This document shows, piece by piece, positions 43,508-52,713 of a stretch of DNA of 64,000 bases (positions are counted from its first letter, which is position 1; each line of letters opens with the position of its first letter). A program made the position numbers and the translations under genes. The DNA comes from Agarilytica sp045430345 (GTDB taxonomy: Bacteria > Pseudomonadota > Gammaproteobacteria > Pseudomonadales > Cellvibrionaceae): contig JAILXT010000002.1 of NCBI GenBank assembly GCA_045430345.1, positions 310,001 through 374,000 of the forward strand, given 5' to 3'. Below the pieces are notes generated by a model, which did not search any database, had not been told where the DNA came from, and was given only the letters and a program-made list of their open reading frames with translations.

Positions 43508-45844
43508 ATGACTAGTATTCAATCTCGTATTGCTCAGGAATTGAGCGTCAATGAACAGCAAGTGATCGCCGCTGTTGCCCTAATTGATGATGGTGCTACG
43601 GTACCTTTTATCGCGCGTTACCGGAAAGAGGTGACGGGCGGTCTCGACGATACTCAGCTGCGCAAGCTCGATGAGCGTTTGAATTACTTAAGGGAAATGG
43701 ACGATAGAAAACTGGCAATCTTGAAATCGATACAAGAGCAGGAAAAGCTAACGCCCGCGCTCGAAAAGCAAATCAATCAAGCGGAAACAAAAACGCAACT
43801 AGAAGATTTGTATTTGCCTTATAAGCCTAAGCGTCGTACGAAAGCGCAGATAGCGCGCGAAGCGGGTTTGGAGCCTTTGGCTGATGCTTTATTTGAAGAT
43901 CGGACCCTTACGCCCGAAAAAGAAGCCGAAAAGTATTTTAATCCCGACCATAAAATCGAAGATGTGAAAGCCGCACTAGATGGCGCCAAGCAAATATTAA
44001 TGGAGCGCTTTAGTGAAAATGCGCAGTTGCTTGAAAAACTTCGCACATTTTTACGTAATGATGCTTACTTAAAGTCTGAAGTTATTCCTGGGAAAGAAAA
44101 CGAAGGCGAAAAATTTCGGGATTATTTTGAGCATAAAGAAGCGTTTTCTGGTGTGCCTTCGCATCGGGCGCTTGCGATGTTTCGCGGGCGAAATGAAGGC
44201 ATACTCAACGTTGTCTTCACGTTAGAGAATGATCTTGAGCCGGGGCAAAAACACCCAAGTGAAACCATTGTGGCAGAGTTTTGGGATATTGAAGACCAGG
44301 GTCGGCCGGCAGATGCGTGGTTACAAGAATGTGTCCGTTGGGCGTGGCGAGTAAAATTAGCAACGCACTTAGAGACGGATCTGCTGGGTGATTTGCGCGA
44401 GCGATCAGAAGCGGATGCGATCGATGTGTTTGCCAAAAATTTAAAAGATTTGTTGTTGGCAGCGCCTGCCGGGCAAAAAGCAACCATCGGTCTAGACCCT
44501 GGATTAAGAACGGGTGTAAAAGTCGCGGTCGTTGATGCGACTGGCCAAGTGTTAGATCATGGCGCAATTTTCCCGACGCCGCCGCAAAATAAAATTCATG
44601 AAGCCGAATTAACGATTGTGGCAATGTGTAAAAAATATAATGTGAGCTTGATTGCGATTGGTAATGGCACGGCTAGCCGGGAAACAGAAAAGTTTGTCGG
44701 TGATGTGTTAAAAACGCATAAAGATCTTAATGTACAAAAAGTGATGGTAAATGAGTCCGGAGCTTCCGTTTATTCGGCGTCAGAATTCGCAGCAAAAGAA
44801 TTCCCCGACTACGATGTGACCATAAGAGGCGCAATTTCAATCGCACGGCGCCTACAAGATCCGCTTGCCGAATTAGTAAAGATCGATCCCAAGTCGATCG
44901 GTGTGGGTCAGTATCAGCATGATGTTTCTCAGTCTCGTCTCGCCAAATCCTTGGATGCGGTTGTTGAAGATTGTGTAAATGGTGTGGGGGTGGAAATTAA
45001 TACGGCGTCTGCGCCTTTGTTGGCGCGGGTGTCAGGGTTAAATCAAAGTATTGCGAATAACATTGTTGAATTTCGAAATACTGTTGGCCAAATTAAAAAT
45101 CGTAAGCAGTTAAAAGAAGTACCGCGTTTGGGCGCAAAAGCATTTGAGCAGGCGGCGGGGTTTTTGCGAATTGCAAAAGGGGAAAACCCCTTGGATGCAT
45201 CGGCGGTTCACCCAGAATCGTATAAATTAGTTGAGCGCATTGCAGAGAAGAACAAAAAACCGGTCACCAGCTTGGTGGGTGATTCAAAGTTTTTACGTGC
45301 ATTAACCGCAAGTGAATATACCGACGATACCTTTGGTCTGCCTACCGTAAAAGACATCTTGCAGGAATTGGAAAAGCCGGGGCGTGACCCACGACCAGAA
45401 TTTAAGACGGCGCAATTCCAAGATGGCGTAGAAAAAATATCCGACCTCAAGCCCGGTATGATTTTAGAGGGTGCGATCACCAATGTGACTAACTTTGGCG
45501 CTTTTGTGGATGTGGGTGTTCATCAAGATGGTCTGGTCCATATTTCAGCTTTGGCAAATCGCTTTGTTAAAGACCCTCGTGAGGTGGTGAAAGCCGGTGA
45601 TATCGTCAAGGTGAAGGTGATGGAGATCGACCCTCAGCGCAAGCGTATTGCTTTGTCTATGCGGCTTGAGGATTCGCCAGAGGCCAGTGGATCAAAAGAC
45701 GCGTCTTCTCGTCCTGCTCGCAGCGGAAGGTCCGGTGGTGGTTATAGTCAGGGTGGCCGGCAGGAGAATCGCCAGTCAAAGTCTACGCCGACGGGTACAA
45801 TGGCGGCGCTATTTGAACAAGCAAAACAAAAGAATAAACGCTAA
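43508..45844 (+). CDS. tex: Tex family RNA-binding transcription accessory protein
   Basis: 778 residues, full length. The N-terminal Tex helical domain contains VPFIARYRKEVTGGLDDTQLR. The YqgF/RNase H-like core has TIGLDPGLRTGVKVAVVD. A helix-hairpin-helix segment follows (GLNQSIANNIVEFRNTVGQ and VPRLGAKAFEQAAGFLRI). The C-terminal S1 domain lies at about 650-725 (GAITNVTNFGAFVDVGVHQDGLVHIS). A Ser/Gly/Arg-rich tail ends AALFEQAKQKNKR. Tex is a conserved nucleic-acid-binding factor linked to transcription and toxin expression. It is apparently monocistronic. Confidence 0.97.
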   Translation: MTSIQSRIAQELSVNEQQVIAAVALIDDGATVPFIARYRKEVTGGLDDTQLRKLDERLNYLREMDDRKLAILKSIQEQEKLTPALEKQINQAETKTQLEDLYLPYKPKRRTKAQIAREAGLEPLADALFEDRTLTPEKEAEKYFNPDHKIEDVKAALDGAKQILMERFSENAQLLEKLRTFLRNDAYLKSEVIPGKENEGEKFRDYFEHKEAFSGVPSHRALAMFRGRNEGILNVVFTLENDLEPGQKHPSETIVAEFWDIEDQGRPADAWLQECVRWAWRVKLATHLETDLLGDLRERSEADAIDVFAKNLKDLLLAAPAGQKATIGLDPGLRTGVKVAVVDATGQVLDHGAIFPTPPQNKIHEAELTIVAMCKKYNVSLIAIGNGTASRETEKFVGDVLKTHKDLNVQKVMVNESGASVYSASEFAAKEFPDYDVTIRGAISIARRLQDPLAELVKIDPKSIGVGQYQHDVSQSRLAKSLDAVVEDCVNGVGVEINTASAPLLARVSGLNQSIANNIVEFRNTVGQIKNRKQLKEVPRLGAKAFEQAAGFLRIAKGENPLDASAVHPESYKLVERIAEKNKKPVTSLVGDSKFLRALTASEYTDDTFGLPTVKDILQELEKPGRDPRPEFKTAQFQDGVEKISDLKPGMILEGAITNVTNFGAFVDVGVHQDGLVHISALANRFVKDPREVVKAGDIVKVKVMEIDPQRKRIALSMRLEDSPEASGSKDASSRPARSGRSGGGYSQGGRQENRQSKSTPTGTMAALFEQAKQKNKR

Positions 45845-46235
45845 ATCGCCAGTTAAGGTAATTTCCTTTCTCTTTGTGTGGCCTGGTTTTAGCTAACTGG
45901 CCCGTTCTGGGAAAGGAATTTAGAATACTTTTATATTGGTGGGGTGTTTATCGCCGTTTTTGGTTATAAGTCTTTTCCGCTTGGAGGCACATTTACAATC
46001 TCTTCTTATAAATAAAACCTTTATTTATACCTTAATGTAATCGTTTTGAGTTATTTGCCCCAAAATAAAGCAAAAACACGCAAGCTCATCTCTGGGTTCT
46101 TTCTCTCGCGTGAATTCTCCCTTGCTTCCCCAAAAAGGGCGTTCGCACAACACCCGTATTGTGACTCGTAACTTCGCTGATATTTCCTATATTTAGAAAT
46201 GCTTTATCTAAAAATATTCTCTCATTCGGTGAACT
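45845..46235. promoter_or_regulatory. Intergenic region between tex and the chemoreceptor gene
   Basis: 391 bp with no gene. GCCAGTTA (45848-45855) and TAACTGGC (45894-45901) form an 8 bp inverted repeat near the tex stop. A perfect AT-only palindrome, TATAAATAAA (46007-46016) against TTTATTTATA (46020-46029), lies mid-region and may be an operator for the receptor gene. No clear -35/-10 pair or sigma28 site is visible. Confidence 0.45.
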
Positions 46236-49200
46236 ATGAAATCTTGGTTTTTGAACCTCCCTTTAGTGCGTAAACAGTTATTTGTATTGGCGTTGGTTGG
46301 CCTTGTGCCGATGTTCTTTGTCGCGTTAGTGGCGTTACAGATCGCCAAGGAAGATTTGGAGGTAAAAGCCTTTGATCAACTTGAAGCGGTAAGGGATATT
46401 AAGTCTGCTGCGGTTAAGCGTTATTTTACACGGGTCGAAAATCAAGTGTTGACCATGGCGCAAATGCCATCGGTTGTGGCTGCAATGGGGACTTTTTCTC
46501 AGTCGTTTCAAAGTATGCCAAGTGCCGAGGGCGCGAGCGAGCGCGATATTAAGCGCATGCGAGAAGCGTTGCGGGATTACTACAGTAATCATTACGGTAA
46601 AAAATACAGCGAAGAAAATGACGGAAAGGCAGCGGATATTCCTGCGTTATTGGACACACTGGATGCAGAAGCCGTAGTGGCGCAGTATTTTTATATTCAA
46701 ACGAATGCGAACCCCTTGGGAGACAAGCACTTACTTGATGCTGCCGCCGGCGCTAGCGCGTATCATCGTTCTCACGGTGAATATCATCACGGTATTCGCA
46801 CATTTCTCGAAAAGTTTGGTTACTACGATATATTCCTGGTGGACATTGAGACCGGCGATATTGTGTATTCCGTATTTAAAGAATTGGATTACGGCACATC
46901 GTTACGGGATGGCCCCTATGCGAATACAAATTTTGCAGAAGCGTTTATTGAAGCTGCTGAGTTAAACAGTGGTGAGTCTACGTTAAAAGATTATCTCCCC
47001 TACACGCCTTCTTACGAAGCGCCCGCGAGTTTTATCGCGACACCGGTGTTTAATCAGGATAAAAAAATCGGCGTGCTCATTTTTCAAATGCCCCTTGAGC
47101 CGATTAACGAGGTGATGACAGAGCGTTCAGGCATGGGTGAGTCGGGCGAAACCTATTTGGTGGGGCAGGATATGCTCATGCGCTCTGACTCTTACCTGGA
47201 TCCGGTATACCACACAGTCGCCGGCTCCTTTAGGCATCAAGATAAAGGCAAGGTGGATACGGAGGCCTCCCGTAAAGCTTTGTCGGGTGAATCGGGCAGT
47301 GAGATTGTCACTGATTACAATGGCAACCCGGTGCTTTCTTCTTATGCGCCGCTGAGGCTTGGTGGGATTAATTGGGCCATTATGGCGGAGATTGATGAGT
47401 CTGAAGCCTTCGCGTCGGTGTCGGAACTTATCACAATGATTGTGCTTCTTGGCCTTGTCTTCGTTGCGCTTATCGTGGTGTTTGCCATTTATGTTGCGCG
47501 CTTGATCTCTGCGCCGATATTGAGTTTGGGGGATACGATTCAAAACGTGCAGCAGCACGGAAATTTCGCGTTGCGTTTGGATAATCAAAACCATGACGAG
47601 GTGGGCGAAACAAGCCGTGCCTTTAATTCATTGCTCGATAATATGAATACCGCAGTCGCCAAAACAAATTTTGTGCTCGCTGAGTTGGGGAGTGGAAGGT
47701 TTGATGAAAAAGTTGATGTGACTTACGCGGGGCAGCTTGGTGAGCTTGCGCGGGGCGTCAATACGGCGGTCGAGCGTGTCAGCGACGCGACGAATAAAGC
47801 GAGCGAGCAAGCAAAGATAGCAGAAGAGAATTCTGCTGCAGCTGAGAAAATGGCGGCTCAAGCAAAATCGCAAGCACAAGAAACGCTCATTATTAAACAA
47901 GCTCTTGATGTATCCGCCACCTCGGTGATGATCGCAGATGCGGACTTCACTATTATTTATGAAAATAACGCGGCGGAAAGTCTAATGCAGGATGTGGAGT
48001 CCGAGCTTCAAAAAGCGCTGCCGAATTTCAAAGCAGACAAGGTCTTGGGTTCCAATTTCGATGTGTTTCATGCAGAACCCGCACATCAACGTAATCTGCT
48101 TTCTCGTTTAACGGAAAGCTACAAAACGCAAATTAGCGTTGCTGGGTTAACGTTTCAGCTTTCTGCGACGCCAATTCGTGATGAGCAGAATGACTTTTTA
48201 GGGGCTGTTGTCGAGTGGATTAACCTAACCGATTCGCTCGCTAAAGAAGTGAAGGAGCGAAAAATATTTGAAGAGAATGCCCGTATTCGTCAGGCGCTTG
48301 ATAATTCTTCGACCTCGACGTTAATTGCGGACCCTGAGCATAAAATTATTTACGCGAATAGCGCCTTAAAGCGCATGATGGCGACGTGTAGGGACGATGT
48401 ATCTACACACTTTTCGTTATCCGAGCCCGATAAGTTAGTTGGGACAAACATGTCCGTTTTTGCCACGGAAGACGCTTTAAGTTCCAGTGCCATTGCATCG
48501 CTTAATGATGCCGCGCGCACAGAATTTACTGCCCAGAACAGCACCTTTGTTGTGACGGCATCGCCCATTGTGGGTATGAATAATCAGCGTCTGGGCACCG
48601 TGGTCGAATGGCAAGATAGAAGCGCAGAAGTAAAAATTGAAAAAGAAATTGATGAGGTTATTGAAAAGGCCGCGCTCGGAGATTTTGACGTACGTTTAGC
48701 GCTAGGCGACAAAGAGGGCTTCTTTAAGGTGGTGAGCAGTGGGTTAAATCGCTTGTTAGAAACCACCGATGTTGCGGTGGATGATGTGATGCGCTTGTTT
48801 TCCTCTCTCGCAAGCGGTGATCTCAGTCAAACCATGAAGCGTGACTACGATGGCAAATTTGCTCAGCTAAAAACGGATGCCAATAATACTGTGCACAAGT
48901 TGCGAGATATTATCGGCGATATTGCGACGGTATCGGGCACGATCGCGTCTGGCGCGTTGGAGATTAGTCAGGGTATTCAAAACCTGGGGACGCGTACCGA
49001 GCAGCAAGCCGCGTCACTCGAAGAAACGGCAGCGAGCATGGAGCAGATGACCTCTACCGTGCGGCAAAGTGAGTCGAATGCGCGGGAGGCCAGTGAAGTG
49101 GCCGGTAAATCCGTGTCGATTGCACGCGAGGGCAATAACTCCGTCGAGCAGACAGCGGCGTCGATGTTGGAAATTTCTGATGCCAGTAAAAAAATCTCGA

Positions 49201-49667
49201 ATATCATTGGCGTGATTGATGAAATTGCATTTCAAACAAACCTGTTAGCACTGAATGCGGCGGTGGAGGCGGCACGTGCTGGCGAGCAGGGACGAGGCTT
49301 CGCGGTTGTCGCATCTGAGGTCCGAAACCTCGCCCAGCGTTCAGCGACAGCGGCAAAAGAGATCAAGGAGTTGATTGTCGATTCCGTGGATAAGGTTGAG
49401 GGTGGCTCAAAGTTGGTCGGCCATTCAGATCGCACCTTGAAATCGATCGTTTCAGAAATTGAGCAAGTCAGCACCAAAATGGAAGATATTCTTCTAGGCG
49501 CACGTGAGCAATCCAGTGGCATTGAGCAGGTCGGGCAAGCGGTTTCTAATATGGATACAATGACACAAGAAAATGCCGCCATGGTGGAGCAAGCAATGTC
49601 CGCGAGTGCGAGTATGTCTGAGCAGGCCCAGCGTTTGGATTCGTTAATTGAATTTTTTCGGGGCTAG
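46236..49667 (+). CDS. Methyl-accepting chemotaxis protein with two PAS domains
   Basis: 1143 residues, long for a chemoreceptor. Membrane segment 1 is at 15-38 and a Cache-like sensor domain covers 40-390. Membrane segment 2 is at about 395-418, followed by HAMP. Two PAS domains begin near 553 (ALDVSATSVMIADADFTIIYEN) and 684 (ALDNSSTSTLIADPEHKIIYAN); both lack an obvious cofactor motif. A second HAMP-like region follows. The signalling hairpin near 990-1035 is canonical (IDEIAFQTNLLALNAAVEAARAG). The C-terminus ends LIEFFRG without a CheR-binding pentapeptide. No che genes lie nearby. Confidence 0.93.
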   Translation: MKSWFLNLPLVRKQLFVLALVGLVPMFFVALVALQIAKEDLEVKAFDQLEAVRDIKSAAVKRYFTRVENQVLTMAQMPSVVAAMGTFSQSFQSMPSAEGASERDIKRMREALRDYYSNHYGKKYSEENDGKAADIPALLDTLDAEAVVAQYFYIQTNANPLGDKHLLDAAAGASAYHRSHGEYHHGIRTFLEKFGYYDIFLVDIETGDIVYSVFKELDYGTSLRDGPYANTNFAEAFIEAAELNSGESTLKDYLPYTPSYEAPASFIATPVFNQDKKIGVLIFQMPLEPINEVMTERSGMGESGETYLVGQDMLMRSDSYLDPVYHTVAGSFRHQDKGKVDTEASRKALSGESGSEIVTDYNGNPVLSSYAPLRLGGINWAIMAEIDESEAFASVSELITMIVLLGLVFVALIVVFAIYVARLISAPILSLGDTIQNVQQHGNFALRLDNQNHDEVGETSRAFNSLLDNMNTAVAKTNFVLAELGSGRFDEKVDVTYAGQLGELARGVNTAVERVSDATNKASEQAKIAEENSAAAEKMAAQAKSQAQETLIIKQALDVSATSVMIADADFTIIYENNAAESLMQDVESELQKALPNFKADKVLGSNFDVFHAEPAHQRNLLSRLTESYKTQISVAGLTFQLSATPIRDEQNDFLGAVVEWINLTDSLAKEVKERKIFEENARIRQALDNSSTSTLIADPEHKIIYANSALKRMMATCRDDVSTHFSLSEPDKLVGTNMSVFATEDALSSSAIASLNDAARTEFTAQNSTFVVTASPIVGMNNQRLGTVVEWQDRSAEVKIEKEIDEVIEKAALGDFDVRLALGDKEGFFKVVSSGLNRLLETTDVAVDDVMRLFSSLASGDLSQTMKRDYDGKFAQLKTDANNTVHKLRDIIGDIATVSGTIASGALEISQGIQNLGTRTEQQAASLEETAASMEQMTSTVRQSESNAREASEVAGKSVSIAREGNNSVEQTAASMLEISDASKKISNIIGVIDEIAFQTNLLALNAAVEAARAGEQGRGFAVVASEVRNLAQRSATAAKEIKELIVDSVDKVEGGSKLVGHSDRTLKSIVSEIEQVSTKMEDILLGAREQSSGIEQVGQAVSNMDTMTQENAAMVEQAMSASASMSEQAQRLDSLIEFFRG

Positions 49668-49677
49668 AAAACGCAAA

Positions 49678-49702
49678 ACCGCAAGCTGAGTTGGCTTGCG
49701 GT
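49678..49702 (-). terminator. Hairpin terminator between convergent genes
   Basis: ACCGCAAGC (49678-49686) and GCTTGCGGT (49694-49702) form a 9 bp stem with a 7-base loop. Read leftward it is followed by TTTTGCGTTTT, good for the small minus-strand gene. Read rightward it lies 11 bp after the chemoreceptor stop but has no T run, so it may serve both less efficiently. Confidence 0.65.
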
Positions 49703-49769
49703 ATGTGTGCGGGTAATGATGTGTGCTGCGTGAGGCGACATGCAGAATCGCCTATGGCATAAGCGGGGT

Positions 49770-49931
49770 TTAGTGCTTGGTTGCTGCCATATCGCGTCGG
49801 TCTTGCTTGCGTCGATCTTCTTCTAGGCTATCGATAGCTTGCTGGTCTTTACGGCGATCAGGGGTTTGTCGCTCTTCCAGGGCTTCTTCGAGCTGTTCTA
49901 TTGCAAAAGGGCTTTGTTCTTGGTTTGTCAT
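49770..49931 (-). CDS. Small Arg/Asp-rich protein
   Basis: 53 residues from ATG complementary to 49929-49931 (MTNQEQSPFAIEQLEEAL); a start at 49964 would add 11 residues. It is highly charged with two related segments, TPDRRKD and EEDRRKQDRRD. The DRRxxDRR style recurs in the N-terminal regions of some PilZ and GGDEF proteins. It has no membrane segment. A matching terminator follows. The unknown product could be a small regulatory or nucleic-acid-contacting protein. Confidence 0.5.
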   Translation of the reverse strand: MTNQEQSPFAIEQLEEALEERQTPDRRKDQQAIDSLEEDRRKQDRRDMAATKH

Positions 49932-49964
49932 AATCATCTCTACAACGGTCTTCTCTATGGTCAT

Positions 49965-50671
49965 TCTTGTTACATTTCGTTGAGTTTTTCGTCGAAATGA
50001 CCTCCCTGACTGACACCGAAAATGAAGGGCTCATCTAGAAGGCTCCTTAATTGTAGCCGAGTTCCAAGTGATTGCATCCTGAAGTTTTTTATTCGGATTC
50101 GTAATGTGTAACTGTGGTTTATAAAAAGTATTCGTGCTTAAAACCACATGGCGGGTTGGTATCGATACTATCGTTTATTTTGCGTATTTTTGGGAAAACC
50201 AGAATAAAAATCGCGATTATTTAAATGAATTCATTATTAGTGAATGGGTGAAAAGTGTGACGTAGTTGGCAATCACAAATCGCTCTGTTGTCCGCAGGGT
50301 GATTTGTGAAGGTGCCTGGGGCAGGAGATTTTGGCATCGAGGGGCGTTACCATGGCGTCCGCAACTGGGTGATTGAGCGTCATCCGAATTGGTTTTCGTT
50401 TACACTTTGTGCGCGCCCAATGGGGTGTGACCGTTCCTAGGAAGCGGAGCAGTGGCTGGATGGAGGTGGGAAGATGCCAAGGTGGCTGTGCTAGCGCTGG
50501 CAGGCTGCATGCCGCCGGATTGCGCGCAGTTAGGTAGTGAGACTTTCTGAGCTTGGGTGGAGACGCAGGTGGCAGCAACTCCGAAGCGGCGTTTTCTTGG
50601 GCCTTCAAACCAGAATCTTCGTTAGTAACGGGTGGCGTACGGCGTGCCCATATTTTTTAGAAATTTGATGA
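49965..50671. other. Gene-poor stretch with a long inverted repeat and possible gene remnant
   Basis: 707 bp without an intact gene. TCACAAATC (50273-50281) and GATTTGTGA (50301-50309) bracket an inner CTCTG/CAGGG pair, giving a long hairpin. A short plus-strand frame at 50306-50440 (44 codons, containing GDFGIEGRYHGVRNW) has protein-like composition but no recognisable family, and it stops early. The stretch 50310-50640 is more GC-rich than its flanks and may be a decayed coding region upstream of the SMI1/KNR4 gene. Confidence 0.4.
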
Positions 50672-50689
50672 GTGTTAATCAAAGGTAAG

Positions 50690-51103
50690 GTGAGTGTGGA
50701 AGAAGTAATTGAGTTTTTACAAGAGCATAGCCAGAGCGTGAGCATGCCATTGGAACTGCCCACTGAAGATGAATTGGTGTGTATTGAAGAAGAGATTTTA
50801 ATCTCTCTACCGCACGATTTACGCAAATATTTACTGGAGGCCAGCGACACAATTATTGGCTATTTGGAGCCTGTGACCGCAGCGGATCCGCGCTCTCATA
50901 CGTATTTGCCGGAAGTGACCGCGCGCGCTTGGGATATTGGCTTGCCTCGGGAATATATTCCCGTGTGCGAATACAACGGTGGGTACGCGTGTATTGGAGA
51001 AGATGGCAAGGTGATGTTTTGGGATGGGCAGGCGCTTACGATCGAGTGGGAAGATTTCTGGATGTGGTGTAAGGATGTATGGCTAGCGGATGTCGATCGC
51101 TAG
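50690..51103 (+). CDS. SMI1/KNR4 family protein
   Basis: About 137 residues. The start is one of three close GTG codons (50672, 50690, 50696); AAGG-type bases favour the last two. The SMI1/KNR4 pattern is visible: TEDELVCIEEEILISLPHDLRKYLLEA near the N-terminus, then VTARAWDIGLPREYIPVCEYNGGYACIGEDGKVMFWDG and a Trp-rich end. Bacterial members are mostly immunity proteins for polymorphic and contact-dependent toxins. No toxin gene is intact here, so this looks like an orphan immunity gene. It is convergent with the hybrid kinase gene. Confidence 0.82.
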   Translation: MSVEEVIEFLQEHSQSVSMPLELPTEDELVCIEEEILISLPHDLRKYLLEASDTIIGYLEPVTAADPRSHTYLPEVTARAWDIGLPREYIPVCEYNGGYACIGEDGKVMFWDGQALTIEWEDFWMWCKDVWLADVDR

Positions 51104-51129
51104 CGCAGAATGGGTATTCGTAGAGATAG

Positions 51130-52587
51130 CTATTTTGTGGGAAGAGCAACGTAAAATGTTGAATGCGTGTCGTCGTTATGGGTGTAATATATTTTTCCGC
51201 CGTGGGCGTCGACAATACTTTTGGTGATCGCCAATCCTAATCCGGTTTTCTTTTCCCCGCCCGTCGCTTTTGTGCTGAGTACAGAGAAGGCTTTGAATAA
51301 GTGAGACTGTTCATCTTCCGAAATACCCGGTCCGGCATCTTGTACGGAAAGGATGATTGAGTCATCGGTTTCCGCAAGCTTTATATTTACCATGGAATCT
51401 TGTTTTGAATACTTAATCGCATTGGTGATTAAGTTGTCGAATATTTGTTTGATTTTAAGCGGGTCTACAGGCGCATTTAGGTTGGCCGGAATTTTTTGTC
51501 GAATGGTGATGTCTTTGGAGCTCGCTTCTGATTGGTAGAGTTCTAGTCTTTCTAATAGCGCCTCAGAAAGATTCACTGTTTCTTTATTGATTTTTGGAAT
51601 GCCGCTTTCGATAACGGAAATATCTAAAAGGGTTTCCAATAACTCAAGTAAATCCACGCTACTGCTTTGAATCATGTTGAGCAGCTTTTCTGTTCGTTCG
51701 GGAGAGGGTGAGCGTTTTAATAAGAAGTCAGAAGCCGTTTTTATTGAGCCAAGTGGGCCACGAATGTCATGTGCGGCTGTGCCTAGGAATTGATTTTTGA
51801 GTTTGTTTAATTTGTCGAGTTCAAAATATGCCTCGATACGATCAACTGCATTATTCACTCTGCATAAAAATTCTTCAGGGATTAATGGCTTTAATACAAA
51901 ATCGCTGGCGCCAGACTTAATGAATTCTGCGGCCATGCTACGACCGCCTTGTGACGATATTCCGATGATTTCAAGTTTGGCGCGCGTGTGAATCTCCCGA
52001 ATTTTTGTCGTGAGTTCAAAACCGCTCATGCCTTCCATATTGCAGTCGATCACGGCGATGCGAATGTTTGGGTTTTCTTCAAGCGATTTTAATGCGGTGT
52101 CGCCAGATTCGGCCGTGTGCACGATAAAGTTTTGGCGCCCGAGTAATTTTGAGATGGAGAGCCGGGCGACGCTGCTGTCGTCAACGACCAGTATTTCAAC
52201 GTCCCGATTTAATCTGATGCGGTTAACCATCCATGTCACGTATTCGAGGTTGTAGGTACCGAATTTGTTGGCGTAATCCGCGATGCCTTTCGCCCATAGA
52301 TCCTCTTCTATGGACTTCCCTTTTTTTCCAGTGAACACAATCGTGGGGATCTTTGCTGCAACGACAACGTCGATTGCTTCGCCATCTGGGGCGTCGGGCA
52401 GGTGGAAGTCCACGATAGATGCGAAGTACTGTTCGGGGTTGTTTTTGAGCATCTTCGTGAGGTCTGCGAGACTTTCAGCAATATCAATGTCGAAGCCGTG
52501 CGTGTCTTGCACTAGCTGTTTAATGATGGCGGCGAAAGATTTGCTGTCTTCGACGAGTAATACTTTGTCTTGAGTGTCGTTATTCAT
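51130..52587 (-). CDS. Soluble hybrid histidine kinase, REC-REC-HisKA-HATPase
   Basis: 485 residues from ATG complementary to 52585-52587; a longer frame to 52659 is less likely. Two receiver domains come first: DKVLLVEDSKS with Asp60 in VDFHLPD, and VEILVVDDSSV with Asp181 in VIDCNMEGMSGF. The dimerisation domain carries His273 (GTAAHDIRGPLGSIK). The ATPase domain has N, G1 and G2 boxes (NLITNAIKYSK, DAGPGIS, KTGLGLAITKSIVDAHGG). There is no membrane segment, so it reads cytoplasmic or relayed signals. The first receiver lacks a typical Lys region and may be partly degenerate. It is convergent with the SMI1/KNR4 gene. Confidence 0.92.
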   Translation of the reverse strand: MNNDTQDKVLLVEDSKSFAAIIKQLVQDTHGFDIDIAESLADLTKMLKNNPEQYFASIVDFHLPDAPDGEAIDVVVAAKIPTIVFTGKKGKSIEEDLWAKGIADYANKFGTYNLEYVTWMVNRIRLNRDVEILVVDDSSVARLSISKLLGRQNFIVHTAESGDTALKSLEENPNIRIAVIDCNMEGMSGFELTTKIREIHTRAKLEIIGISSQGGRSMAAEFIKSGASDFVLKPLIPEEFLCRVNNAVDRIEAYFELDKLNKLKNQFLGTAAHDIRGPLGSIKTASDFLLKRSPSPERTEKLLNMIQSSSVDLLELLETLLDISVIESGIPKINKETVNLSEALLERLELYQSEASSKDITIRQKIPANLNAPVDPLKIKQIFDNLITNAIKYSKQDSMVNIKLAETDDSIILSVQDAGPGISEDEQSHLFKAFSVLSTKATGGEKKTGLGLAITKSIVDAHGGKIYYTHNDDTHSTFYVALPTK

Positions 52588-52713
52588 AGCCGAAATTACA
52601 AATAGGGGTACAAAAAGCATAGGACAGCTTGGCGAGTCTTTCTTATAAAATTTGGGCATTAGGGGTGGGAATATTCAGGTAAAGTATTTGGGCTATTACA
52701 GGGGGAAGTGTCT

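Noticed and set aside
50273..50608. 111-residue minus-strand frame
   Set aside because: Pro/His/Thr-rich composition of an antisense shadow in a GC-rich stretch, with no family likeness.
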